From NCBI GenBank assembly GCA_037953625.1, contig CM075649.1, forward strand, positions 101,499,290 to 101,563,289: DNA of 64,000 bases. The letters run 5' to 3'. Numbering within the stretch: position 1 is the first letter of the stretch; each line of letters starts with the position of its first letter. The notes under the pieces are model-generated. The model was not told the origin of the DNA, ran no database searches, and saw only the letters and a program-made list of their open reading frames with translations. The DNA is from Crotalaria pallida (lineage: Eukaryota; Streptophyta; Magnoliopsida; Fabales; Fabaceae). Shown here in pieces: positions 33,053-43,301 of this stretch. The translations under genes were made by a program, and so were the position numbers.

Positions 33053-34507
33053 GCTTTTCAACTTTTCTGCAATCATTTCAATCTAGCATGTACTCTCCCG
33101 GTATTTTTCACCTTCTTTCGACCGTTCGCCTCAAGTAAAGTCAAGGGGAAATGGTCCTGGGTTACATTGAAGTCTCGTCTTAACTGGAAAGTTTTTGAAA
33201 CCTATTCGGAGACATGAAAAGGGTTCAAAAATGAATACTTCAAGATAGTAGGAGCCCCACATTCTTGGCCTTTCTTCTTTGACCATGGAGGAAATTCATA
33301 CTTCCCTCTCTTTTGGTCTGATAAAAACTCACAGATTCCAGCTCATTCTTTCCTTACCCCCAATAACGTTCTTACCGATGTTGAACGGTCAATCATAACA
33401 TTTTTCTTTGCCTGGTATGAACGTTTCGGGTACATCAGTACCTAGAAGATAGTGGATGCGGAACCGGATTCCCTGCGTTCGGTATTCGGTAGGATACCTG
33501 ACGTATATTTTTTACTTGCTTTCGCTGCCTTTGGAATTATTAATGCTTTTGTACTAACTTTATGCAGAAAAAATGGCGAGCCCTCAAGACCTTGCTGCTC
33601 TCGCTGCTGCTATCGGAAACGCCCCAAGAAAGCCTCCCAAACGTAGCAAGACCAGTGCTAACCGTCCTCCTCCGGCTGCCATAGTCCTTGACAGTCCTGA
33701 TGGTGCTGCTCGAAAGAGGAAAAATCAAGAACCTTTCCAATCCGGTTCTCCCACTGGATCTCACTTTGATGCTGGTCAGGGATCTTCTGGTTTCACTTCC
33801 TCAGTGTGGGAGGAAAACCTGAGTGAAAATTTTGGACGCATGCTGCTAACTGATGCTGACTCCCATCGTTTCCAAGGAATAACACGCCAGGAGTTTGTCA
33901 ACTTAATGAAGTCTTTAAAGAAACACCAACTTCGTGCTGCCTCCACTCTCCAATTCTTAGAAGATAACGCTGAAAAGGTTTTGTTCGTTGGGCAAGAGGC
34001 TGTGGATTTGGCTGCTTATGTTAAGAAAGAGGCTGAAATGGCTGAGCAAATCGCCTCCCAAGCGGCCGAATTGAGGAAGACCAAGCAAGCCCTCTCCCAA
34101 GCTGAGGAAGAATTTTCAAAGAGGATGAATGACAAACTGAAGGAAGTGAATGAATCCAATGATGCTGCCCTAAACACGTTGAGGGATGCCCTTAGTGAAG
34201 CTGAAAATCAAAGGGACATGTACAAAGAAAAGTGGATTGGATCAGTTCAGTCTTCCTTCATGAATGCGGTGGAGCAAGCCAATTTCCTTAACAACAATTT
34301 CACTGCCAAGGGCATGCATTTCTTGCACAAAGTTGAAGATGGAGCACTTTACAGCTATCTTCGAGATGGAACCAGGGTGCTTGTCAACTTGGATGATGAG
34401 AATTGCCCTGATCCCTTGGCCCCTGCAGATGACGAGGAGACCGAGGATGAAGATGATGGAGGCATGACGATGATGGAGGACATGAGGATGATGGTGCTGC
34501 TGCTTAG
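33053..34507 (+). pseudogene. Antisense extra ORF of Tat element, second part with intron
   Basis: The frame broken at 22837 resumes here directly after the GCT duplication. Exon 33053-33488 carries the conserved middle (H-S-W-P-F-F-F-D-H, then F-A-W-Y-E-R-F-G-Y) with two in-frame stops that look like mutated tryptophans (TGA near 33217, TAG near 33443). A GT at 33489 and a TACTAAC branch motif followed by GCAG at 33567 define a 79-bp intron that joins the frame exactly to the ORF with ATG at 33573. That part is lysine- and alanine-rich, then a coiled coil (about 34030-34230), then a conserved F-L-N-N-N-F-T-A-K-G region and an acidic tail. A frameshift near 34462 moves the natural stop at 34505-34507 out of frame; the present frame ends at 34598. 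Confidence 0.75.
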
Positions 34508-34598
34508 TCTTATAGTTTGTTTATTTCAAGTCTTTATGCTTTTAGTCTCGTATTGTTGGCTTTTCCTTAGTTTGCACTTTGTTTCTGATTTTTCTTAG

Positions 34599-35537
34599 TT
34601 GTAATCTGTATTCCGAATTTCTGCTTTTCTTTAGTTGCACTTGTATTCAGACTTTTCCAATCAATGAATTCTTCTTAGTATCTGCTTTATTTTTTCCTTG
34701 TGTATCCTTCTTCTTTATTGATACCTATTCTAGCTAGCGAATGGCTTTCCATTTAACTTATTAGCTTTCTGAAACTAACAAGGATCATTAAATGTACATG
34801 GGCGGTGTTCATGAGAACATCTCCTTACCCATTTCACTTCTCATCTAGTGGCTAATCAGATAAGTGGTGTATCAAGTATTGGATACTAGGATTTTTGCTT
34901 AAGTCTGACCAACTTCATATATTTGAGAAGATCAATGCTATTACCAAATATAAGATTCTTGATACCGAATTGTTTATTCGAATTCTGAATGCTTTTCAAA
35001 ATACCAATTTTATCATTAAGTATAAGATTTCTGATACCGGATTCTGATATCGAATTCCTGATACCGAATTCCTTATACCGAATTCTTCATTCCAAACACT
35101 TTCAAAATACCCCTTTTATCATTAAGTATGAGATTCCTGATACCGGATTCTAATACCGAATTCCTGATACCGAATTCCTGATACCCATTTTTTTTATGCA
35201 TGATATCGGCTTCCTGATACCGGTTTCCTGATATCGGATTCCTGATACCGGATTCCTGATACCGGATTCATAATTCTTAACTCTTGCATTTGAATGAAGG
35301 CAATTATTTTGAGCAAACCATCTCATTGGGGTACTATATTCAATCTTGTAGCTTATGGATTTTTCATAATTCTCATTAATAAAATAGAAAGCCAAGCACA
35401 GTCATAATTTAAACCAAATAGAGGTCTATGAGTAACCTCCTTTCTAAAACAGAGACAAACTGGATACATGACAATGGTCAGTAAGACCTTCTTGGAAAAT
35501 AAACAAACTTTATGAAAGCATAAACAAAGAATAGAAT
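34599..35537 (-). other. Spacer between antisense ORF and integrase, with GATACCGGATTC repeats
   Basis: No gene is visible. From about 34960 to 35275 the words CTGATACCGGATTC and GATACCGAATTC recur at least 12 times at irregular ~16-bp spacing. They echo the CCGGTATCAGAGTCCGG words of the LTR minisatellite at 21046-21393, in reverse complement. The remainder is AT-rich. Confidence 0.6.
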
Positions 35538-38150
35538 TCAACTATAATAAATGCGAAGCTTAGCTGAATTCCACGGATTTTTGATGCCTCTGCCAGTAAG
35601 TGTTTCAAGAAAGTATGCTCCCTTTCCAGTTTTGGATCGGACCCGGTAAGGCCCTTCCCAATTGGCTGCCAACTTCCCATGTGCAGGCTCATTACCATGT
35701 ACATCGGCCCTTCTTAACACCAAGTCACCTTCGTTGAAGGTCCTGGAAATCACCTTTAAATTGTATTGCTTGGCCGACTGCTGCTGGATTGTGGCCATGC
35801 GGACAGTTGCCATCTCCCTGGATTCTTGCAAGAGATCCGAGTTTTCTCTGATGAGTCGTACATTAGCTTCTGGATCAAAATACCTTGACCTCATATTAGT
35901 GGATCCTACTTCCAGTGGAATCATGGCTTCAGTCCCATACGTAAGTTTAAATGGCGTCTCTCCAGTAGTAGAGTGCGGAGTGGTTCTGTAGGACCAAAGG
36001 ACAGCATCTATGCAATCTACCCATTTACCTTTTCTATATTCCAGCTTTCTTTTCAATCCTCTTAGGATACATTTGTCGGCTGCTTTGGCTTGCCCGTTAG
36101 TTTGCGGGTGTTCCACAGAGGACAGACGCTGTTTTATCCCCAACTTCTGGAGAAACTCCTTGAAAGCTCTGCTGGTAAACTGAGTGCCATTGTCCGTGAC
36201 CAATACAGCTAGAACACCAAAACGCGATATGACTTGGTTACTAAAAAATTTCACGATTTGCGTAGAAGTAGTAACAGCGACTGCTTTAGCTTCGATCCAT
36301 TTGGTGAAATAATCGACAGCTACCACTAGATGGGTAACCTGTCCTACTGCTTGCGGGAATGGTCCCAACAGGTCCATCCCCCACTGAAAGAAAAGCCACG
36401 AAGCTGATATGGAATGGAGTTCCTCTGGTGGTGCCAAATGAACGTCAGCGTGCTTCTGACAGCGATCACACTTCTTCACGTGCTTCATGGAATCCAACTG
36501 TATACTGGGCCAGTAGAATCCTGCTCTCAATATCTTCCTTGCCAGACTTCTTCCTCCCAAATGGTGACTGCATCTCCCTTCGTGCACTTTTTTCAGGGCC
36601 TATTCGGATTCTCGTTCAATCAGACACTGGAGTAGGGGTGATGAAAACCCTCTCCGATATAGCAGTTCATCTTGTATGACAAAGTGAGGAGCCATTTTTC
36701 TTACTTTTCTTGACGCGTCGTCTTCACCTGGAAGGATTCCATGAAGTAGAAATGCCAAGATAGGAGAAGCCAATGACTCTTCATCCTCCACTGCTAATGT
36801 TGCACTAGGGTGAGAGATAGCTTGCTGAATCACGGACCTGTGATTCCCTGGTTTCTTGGTGCTAGCTAACTTGGACAAGACATCAGCTCTGGAATTCTGA
36901 TCTCTCGGAATGTGCTGAAAATCCACGCTGTCAAACCTTCCTGCCAACTCCTTGCATTTGGTGAGATACTTTTGAAGTAAAGGCTCCTTGGCTTGGAAAT
37001 CTCCTCTAATTTGGGAAATCACCAGCTGCGAATCGCTGTACAGTAGGATTAAGTGTGCTCCAAGATCCTTGGCCATCGTCATCCCAGCAAGACAGGCTTC
37101 ATACTCAGCTTGGTTGTTAGAAGTCGGAAAATCGAACCTTAACGAATATTCGATGGATACTCCTTGAGCATTTTCCTATATTATACCAGCACCTCCACCT
37201 GTCTGATTGGATGATCCATCAACGAACAGGGTCCAGACTTCAGAATCCTTCTTTGGTGCCAATTCCACGACGAAGTCTGCCAAAACCTGAGACTTGATTG
37301 CTGTTCTTGATTCATAGCTGATCCCATATTCGGACAATTCCACCGACCAAGCGATCATACGACCTGCTAAGTCTGGTTTCTGTAAAACTTGTCGGATGGG
37401 TTGATCCATTCTGACCACGATTGGATGGCATTGGAAATATTGCCTCAGACGCCTCGCCGTGACCAACAGCGCGAACGCCATTTTTTCAATTTTTTGATAC
37501 CTTTTTTCTGCTTCTTGAAACACTTTGCTGACAAAATACACCGGTCTCTGTCCTTCCTCCAAATCCCTAACCAACACAGCACTCACCGCTTCTTCATTTA
37601 CTGCCAGATACAAATAGAGAGTCTCACCAGGCTCAGGCTTGCTCAAGATCGGAGGATTGGAAAGGTAACGTTTGAAGTCCTGAAAGGCTGCTTCACATTC
37701 ATCAGTCCATTTGAACTCTTGGTCCTTTTTAAGCATTTGGAATAGTGGAAGGGATTTGTAAGCGGATTTTGACAAAAATCTTGTTAGTGCAGCTATGCGT
37801 CCGGTCAGTTGCTGAACTTCCTTTACGGAATTCGGGCTCCTCATCTGCGTGATTGCATCACACTTTTCAGGGTTAGCCTCTATTCCTCTGCTAGTAAGCA
37901 TAAAACCTAAGAATTTTCTTGCTGTGACACCAAAGGCACACTTCAGTGGATTTAAACGCATATTATGCTGACGTACCTTACTAAGGACAGCTTCCAAATC
38001 CTGCTTGTGGTTCCCCTCCTCTGTTGACTTAACGATCATATCATCGACATAAACTTCCAAAGTTGGATCAATCAGCTCCCCAAAGACTTTATCCATCATC
38101 CTCTGGTATGTTGCACCTGCATTTTTCAGACCAAACGGCATTAGTGTGTC
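35538..38150 (-). pseudogene. Tat-lineage pol: RT, RNase H, second RNase H, integrase (broken)
   Basis: One minus-strand frame runs from a truncated RT (M-P-F-G-L-K-N-A-G-A-T-Y-Q-R near 38130; Y-V-D-D-M-I-V at about 38040) through RNase H, a second RNase H-like domain (L-F-V-D-G-S-S-N near 37210; Y-S-D-S-Q-L-V near 37040) and integrase (C-x2-C zinc half near 36470, W-G-M-D-L-L-G, V-T-D-N-G-T-Q-F near 36190) to a chromodomain-less C-terminus ending at 35538. Dual RNase H is the hallmark of the Tat lineage. Two TAG stops (about 37174 and 36600) interrupt it. The third catalytic residue of integrase, expected as Glu in G-Q-A-E-A-A, is Lys (codon at 36084-36086). The frame is lost at 38150, in the middle of RT. 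Confidence 0.9.
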
Positions 38151-38320
38151 AATTCCTCTAGTTCTTATTGGAAGGGGAATAAAGAAATTATAGCTTCTTA
38201 AAAAATAAATTAATATTCCTATGTGAACCTCTAAATGATCCCTTCCTTCGTTTTCCAGCCATTCATTTATCATCATAAAAATATAAGCCCTTTTTTGTCT
38301 CTTCATCATTTATTCCCTGA
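38151..38320. other. Unassigned junction sequence
   Basis: 170 bp between the broken RT and the inverted duplication. It has an open frame continuous with RT on the minus strand but no RT-like wording, so it is unrelated sequence joined by deletion. Confidence 0.5.
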
Positions 38321-38762
38321 GGGCGCGGTTAACATACGTACTTGCTATTAGTTCGTATGTGTGCTAACTGTATAATCTAAGGGTGCATATGAATAGATGA
38401 AATTTAGAATAAATAAACGGATAAGATTAAAGTGTGTACTATTTTTGTATGAGATATAAAGTGCATTCGAGAATTACACAGATATCTGTCTTGATTTTTC
38501 TTTTGGTTGAGTTGTATATGTAATTTTTTTTTATTATCTTTAATATATGTCTCCTTTTTAATTTTTAATGATATTAATTATTTTTATCACAAAAACACCT
38601 ATTTATTTAATATTTTTTAGAGTCTCAATAATAACTAGAGAATTAATTTTGAAAAAGAATACCAAATTAAATATTTATATTTTCAATGCAACTAATTATA
38701 CAAACTAATTTTTTTTAAAGATTGTATTTTTAATCAAAGAGGCTTACATATAAGACCGGAGT

Positions 38763-38954
38763 AACCAACGTGGGGTTGGTCAAGTAGTAGCTCACTTGGT
38801 CCCTTAACCAACTGGTCTCGAGTTCGAGCCTTGGGTATAGAGCAACCCCCGTTGGGAGACCCCTACCGCTTAGTGCGAGCTCAGTTGGATCGGATCAGAT
38901 GAGTCAGATTCTGGGTAAACCAGATCCGGGTACTGGCTGGTGTACACCAAAAAA
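38763..38954 (+). mobile_element. tRNA-derived SINE (Au-like), 192 bp, 14-bp TSD
   Basis: An A-box-like TGGTCAAGTAGTAGC and a B box GAGTTCGAGCC lie ~45 bp apart, as in tRNA-derived SINEs transcribed by RNA polymerase III; the 3' end is A-rich. The flanks TATAAGACCGGAGT (38749-38762) and TATAAGACCGAAGT (38955-38968) form a 14-bp target duplication with one mismatch. No protein is encoded; mobility depends on a LINE. Confidence 0.88.
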
Positions 38955-39090
38955 TATAAGACCGAAGTCTTTCTTTTATACTTTGATGTGTACTCTTTCA
39001 GTTATTTATTATAGATCATATTTAATTATATTATAAAAATTAAGAATGGTGATTATATTTCTTGAAATTTTAAAAAATACTTTAATATTA

Positions 39091-39364
39091 CTCCCTCATT
39101 TATTATTTATCTGCACTTTTATGGATAAATTTTTTTCTATTTGTATGTCCTATTTAAAAGTTTAAGAGTGTAATAAATGTTATTTTTCATGTTTCCCTCT
39201 GTTTAATGAGGTATTAATTTAGTTAAATAGTGAAAAAGTAATAATTACATAAAGAGAAAAGATATGTTAAAGAAAAATACAATTAATTTATTGAAAATCT
39301 AAATAATTATTGCATTTCTTAAAGAATTTTTTTTAAATAAGAAGATAAATAGGATCTTAAGGAG
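39091..39364. mobile_element. Degenerate Stowaway MITE, TSD TA
   Basis: Starts CTCCCTCATTTATTATTTAT and ends ATAAATAGGATCTTAAGGAG, flanked by TA on each side (39089-39090, 39365-39366). This fits Tc1/mariner-type Stowaway MITEs with decayed ends. It lies between two ~105-bp inverted segments (38985-39090 and 39366-39472) that share TACTTTGATGTGTACTCTT. Confidence 0.65.
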
Positions 39365-39474
39365 TAATATTAAATCACATATTTAAAATTTCAAAAAATA
39401 TATAACTATCATCTCTATAATATAATCTAATATGACCTGTAATAATTAACATGAAGAGTACACATCAAAATATA

Positions 39475-39747
39475 CTCTCTCCGTCCCTAAATGTAAGACC
39501 CTTTTGAAACTTTTATTTTATTCTTATTTATAAAATCATATATTAATTTTCAATGACAATTAATTACTTCCTTCTACAAACAACCTTATTTACTTAATAC
39601 TTTTTAGATTTCCAATAACATTAATAGGGATAGTTTTGAAAATACACAACAAATGTTGACATTTTCAATACAATTTACCAAATTAACCAACTTTCTTGAT
39701 AGACGTAAAATTTACTAAAAGGGTCTTATATATAGGGACGGAGGGAA
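39475..39747. mobile_element. Stowaway MITE, TSD TA
   Basis: CTCTCTCCGTCCCTAAATGT at the left and ATATAGGGACGGAGGGAA at the right are the classic Stowaway ends, with TA on both sides. The 273-bp core is AT-rich and noncoding. Such MITEs are moved by mariner-like transposases in trans. Confidence 0.9.
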
Positions 39748-40330
39748 TAAAAGAAAAACTTCATCCGGTCTTAAATGTAAGCATTTTTGACTAAAAAATC
39801 ACTTTTTAAAAAGTTAGTTAGTATTATTAGTAACATTGTACCCCTTTAATTATTATTAGGACTCTAAAAAACATTAAATAAATAGGGATATTTGTGAAAA
39901 AAAAATAATCAATGTCAGTAAAAATTAAAAATGAAAGTCACCTTAAAAATAAAAATAAAAAATCTTTAAAAAAAACTTGCATATAACACCCGACCAAGAA
40001 TACAACTTACTTGTATTTACTACTCATGCATCACTCCAAAGAGGACAAGTCTTAGATGCACTCTATATATGATTACACATTTTTAATCACATATCTATGC
40101 TTATTTAGACACTATCTTTTTAAGTTCTGTGTAATGTTATTATTCTTACTATTTTTATTAGATGTATAGAAGGAGCTTAAACGAGTCATGGCCGAATAGA
40201 AGTACACTCCACACCGTGGAGTGTAACTAGACAAGAGAGAATTATAATCACATTTGTGTAAGTAATATAGTCTAGTTTTTGAAACCCATAACCTGTATTA
40301 TTGTTGTATTTAGGCATGTAGATACTCGGG
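39748..40330. other. AT-rich interior of the inverted duplication
   Basis: No gene. A half-element at 39768-40000 starts CCGGTCTTAAATGTAAGCA, like a Stowaway left end, and ends in sequence shared with the duplication arms (ATTAAATAAATAGG then TTTGTGAAAAAAAAATAATC). The rest is unique AT-rich DNA. Confidence 0.5.
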
Positions 40331-40520
40331 CTTTATTTAGTATTTAAGTATAAGTTTTACTTTACCCTGATACTGACAGGTCTCTAAATATGTAATTTTT
40401 GGGGAAATTCGAAAAACAGAGGAAACTCTGTCGGATTTCAATTAGAAATTTTTAAGTAATTAATTAATCTCAACCTAACCTAATAAAGTAATTAAGGTAT
40501 ATAATTGTGAGGGTGTTACA
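40331..40520 (-). repeat. Tekay-like LTR fragment, minus strand
   Basis: Read on the minus strand from 40520 it begins TGTAACACCCTCAC, and ~65 bp on has GACAGAGTTTCCTCTGTTTT and CCTGTCAGTATCAG, the block shared with the LTRs at 17235 and 43302. The far end is not identifiable. It inserted into the SINE copy of the right arm. Confidence 0.65.
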
Positions 40521-40605
40521 GGTTGCTCCATATCCAAGGCTCGAACTCGAGACCAGTTTGTCAAGGGACCAAGTGAGCTACTGTTTGTCCAACCCCACGT
40601 TGGTT
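40521..40605 (-). mobile_element. SINE fragment in right arm (same family and site as 38763)
   Basis: The minus strand reads AACCAACGTGGGGTTGG, then B box GAGTTCGAGCC and GGATATGGAGCAACC, where the LTR fragment cuts it. It is flanked outside by the same ACTGGAGT/TATAAGAC sequence as the left-arm SINE. Confidence 0.85.
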
Positions 40606-40629
40606 ACTCCAGTCTTATATGTAAACCTC

Positions 40630-40885
40630 TTTGATTAAAAATACAATCTTTGAAAAAATTAGTTTGTATAATTAGTTGCATTGAAAATATAAATATTTAT
40701 TTTGATATTCTTTTTCAAAATTACTTCTCTAGTTATTATTGAGATTCTAAAAATACAATCTTTGATTAAAAATACAATCTTTGAAAAAATTAGTTTGTAT
40801 AATTAGTTGCATTGAAAATATAAATATTTATTTTGGTATTCTTTTTCAAAATTACTTCTCTAGTTATTATTGAGATTCTAAAAAT
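40630..40885. repeat. 131-bp tandem duplication in right arm
   Basis: Two adjacent copies start TTTGATTAAAAATACAATC at 40630 and 40761 and differ at very few positions. The left arm has a single copy, so this duplication came after the inverted duplication. Confidence 0.85.
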
Positions 40886-41185
40886 ATTAAATAAATAGGT
40901 ATTTTGTGAAAAAAAATTAATTAATATCATTAAAAATTAAAAAGAAGATTTATATTAAAGATAATAAAAATATTTAAAAAAAACTTACAAATACAACTCA
41001 ACCAAAAAAAATCAAGACAAATATATGTGTAAGCCTCGAATGCACTCTATGTCTCATACAAAAATAGTACACACTTTAATCTTATCCATTCATTTATTTT
41101 AAATTTTATCTATTCATATGCACTCTTGGATTTTACAGTTAGCACACATACGAACTAATATCAAGTACGCATGTTAACCGTGCCC

Positions 41186-41810
41186 AATAGATAAAGATGA
41201 TCACTGGCCAGACCCACCGAGCAATGTCTATAGACAATCAGACAAAACTGCTTACATATGCAAATGAAATCACTTCAAGAATCAATAATCTGATCACTGA
41301 AAAAAAAGTATCCGCGTATCTATATCCCACATGAATCACATACCCAATTCATAAATCATTTTATTTAAACCGAGTTATCCAGAAATAGCATCATATTAAC
41401 AATAAGCATAAACCATTTCAAAAATAAAATAAGCATAAACAATTAAATACATTTTCTCATGTGATTATCATGTCGAAATACATGGCAAGAAATGATGAAC
41501 CGGTGATAATATGGGCAACCCAACCCATCATCCTTATCAACTCATTCATTTATGCGTTCATTCTCCACATATCTCCAAGTTAAACCGTTATTAATAATAA
41601 TATAAATTAAATTACATAGAGGGAAAGTAGTATTTAATTAATAAAAAACTAACTTAATTACAACAAAATATAAATAAAAATGAATAAGAGAAAAAGTTTA
41701 GAAAAAACTTGGATTGAAGCACAGTATAAGCGCTATCCTTAGAAAGAAGATGTCTGATTGTATTGGGTGAATAATTTTGTATTGTATATTCTTCTCCCAA
41801 AATACCACAC
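41186..41810. other. Intergenic DNA, nothing recognised
   Basis: Moderately AT-rich sequence without convincing coding frames, terminal repeats or RNA genes. A 66-codon minus-strand frame at 41654-41854 overlaps the inverted repeat that follows and resembles no known protein. Confidence 0.5.
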
Positions 41811-42110
41811 CTATCAACTAGATCAATAGCAACGAAAGACTTCCGAACCAACAAACACCATGTATTCTCTATTTATATAATTAAAAAAAATAAACGACTT
41901 TGTATTTGTGTATGTGTGACCGTATGAGATATCAAAAGCCTTTAATTAACAATTAATTAACGTGACCACTAGAATATGTTTAAAACAAAACATATTGATA
42001 TCTCACATTGTCACACATACACAAATACAAAGTCTTTTTTTAATATAAATAGAGAGAATTTGGTATTTGTTGGTTCTGAAGTTTTTCGCTGCTACCAATC
42101 AACTTGATGA
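41811..42110. repeat. Inverted repeat with outward-facing TATA boxes
   Basis: The left arm (41811-41940) and right arm (41990-42110) are imperfect reverse complements; GACTTTGTATTTGTGTATGT pairs with its complement near 42035. Each arm contains a TATA box pointing outward: TATATAAATA on the minus strand near 41870-41879 and TATAAATAGAG on the plus strand at 42044-42054. Beyond each box a short shared peptide-like stretch V-F-V-G-S-E-V-F-R-C-Y follows before stops. Whether this is a foldback element or an inverted duplication of a gene start is open. Confidence 0.6.
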
Positions 42111-42289
42111 GTTCTCGTATCTTGAGAGAGGAAGACGCAATACAAAATGCGCTTCAAAAAGAAAGTTGTTCTAAACATGGAAATTATTATTTTTTACATT
42201 CTTGAAATTTTCGGAAGAACAAATAAAATAAATAAAAAATCTCTAAAAAAAAACAGATGATAAGGAACTAAAGAAATTATATATAACCA

Positions 42290-42469
42290 ACTTGGATTGG
42301 AATGAGTGGTAAGCGACTCGGTCTCGCTTAAGCAAGGTCTTGGGTACGATTCCTTGCGAATGCAGAAAATTTATGTTGGGAGACTCACCTGCCGTAGTCA
42401 GACACGCGACCCGGGTCGGATCCGAATGTACCTAGGTAGTACTTGGGAAATCGGATGGACAAAAAAAAG

Positions 42470-42476
<7 letters not shown>
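42290..42476 (+). mobile_element. tRNA-derived SINE (second family), copy 1
   Basis: GAGTGGTAAGCGACTCGGTC (A-box region) and GGTACGATTCC (B box) are spaced as in a tRNA-derived SINE head, followed by a shared body (TTGGGAGACTCACCTG and GGTCGGATCC). It ends at an AT repeat. A second copy lies at 42740. No target duplication was found. Confidence 0.7.

Positions 42477-42511
<35 letters not shown>
42477..42511. repeat. (AT)n microsatellite
   Basis: About 17 AT dinucleotides directly at the SINE 3' end. Confidence 0.95.
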
Positions 42512-42514
<3 letters not shown>

Positions 42515-42739
42515 GATTTTTCTGCCAGCGGAATCTCTCTCTCAATTTTGTTTCTGTTTTTGATGATTGCCAATGCTACTGCCTAATTATCAGTGCTAGT
42601 GCCGAACAAAGTGCAAAGAGTAATACAAATCCGAAGTTCGTATACAACAGTAACATATTGTTAGCAACGTGCCAACGTCAAATTTTCAAACTTGGTAAAA
42701 CTCATCCATTATTTTCAACAACTACCTAGATAAAGAACT

Positions 42740-42873
42740 AACAAGACTAGGGACGAATGGTAAGCGATTCGATCTCAATTAAGCAAGGTATAAGATTCAA
42801 TTCTTATGGATGCAAAAAATTCATGTTAGAAGATTCACCTGTCAAAACCAAACACTCAACCCTGGTCGGATCC
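42740..42873 (+). mobile_element. SINE, second family, copy 2, truncated
   Basis: ACTAGGGACGAATGGTAAGC and GATGCAAAAAATTCATGTTA align with the copy at 42290, though more diverged. It ends at GGTCGGATCC, where the LTR retrotransposon inserted at 42874. The continuation is not found downstream. Confidence 0.7.
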
Positions 42874-43260
42874 TGTTATGGACCGGTTCCACAGACAAAT
42901 AATAACCGGTATCACGGACCAACAAGCATCAATCTGGTATACCGGCAATCCGACATCAATAGCCAATGAATATGTAACCGTTGTAACGGTTTGACATTGT
43001 TGCTGCTCATGATGACATTCATGGAGCTGTTACATCTCGGCCTTAATGCCCCATCATGGCACATCATACCTTTCACCCTATAAATAAGAGGTAATGACTA
43101 AGGTATGAACTAAGCTCTCAACTCACTCATTTCACACGGCACACACATCACCCCAAATATCCCGACTCGGTGGCGGAGTTCTTTAACCGAGAACTCATTA
43201 TCATCGTCGTACATCAACAAAACTGGCTTGCCGGTACATGTGGGATAACACCCCACAACA
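42874..43260 (+). repeat. LTR 1 of a small Tat-like non-autonomous element (387 bp)
   Basis: Starts TGTTATGGACC, ends CCCCACAACA and matches 48787-49173 nearly base for base over 387 bp. A TATA-like CCCTATAAATAAGAGG lies near 43077. A primer-site-like sequence follows (CGACCACAATGGGAGC). Confidence 0.9.
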
Positions 43261-43301
43261 ATTACGACCACAATGGGAGCGGCAAATTAATTCTCACCAC
43301 C
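43261..43301 (+). other. Primer-site region and start of interior
   Basis: ATTACGACCACAATGGGAGC corresponds to ATGGCGACCACAGTGGGAGC after the second LTR and resembles Tat-type primer sites in position and layout. The interior is cut 41 bp in by a solo LTR. Confidence 0.6.

Larger units (their letters stand above)
38321..41185. repeat. Large inverted duplication, arms ~0.65 kb each
   Basis: The left arm starts GGGCGCGGTTAACATACGTA and the right arm ends with the reverse complement of GGGCACGGTTAACATGCGTA. The match goes inward through TTAGTTCGTATGTGTGCTAA and several hundred AT-rich bases, and includes a SINE inserted at the same site in both arms. Between the arms are MITEs and an LTR fragment. 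It looks like a terminal-inverted-repeat transposon, but the flanks (CCTGA and AATAG) give no duplication of any length I tried. I therefore call it an inverted duplication of uncertain origin. Confidence 0.75.

Noticed and set aside
33452..33646. Separate small ORF starting at GTG
   Set aside because: It is the end of the antisense-ORF exon reading into the 79-bp intron.
38321..41185. Mutator-like transposon with long inverted ends
   Set aside because: No 8- to 10-bp target duplication at the ends, and the SINE in both arms favours an inverted duplication; left as uncertain.
42306..42350. Functional tRNA gene
   Set aside because: A- and B-box-like motifs are present, but the sequence does not fold as a cloverleaf by eye and continues into a SINE body found twice.
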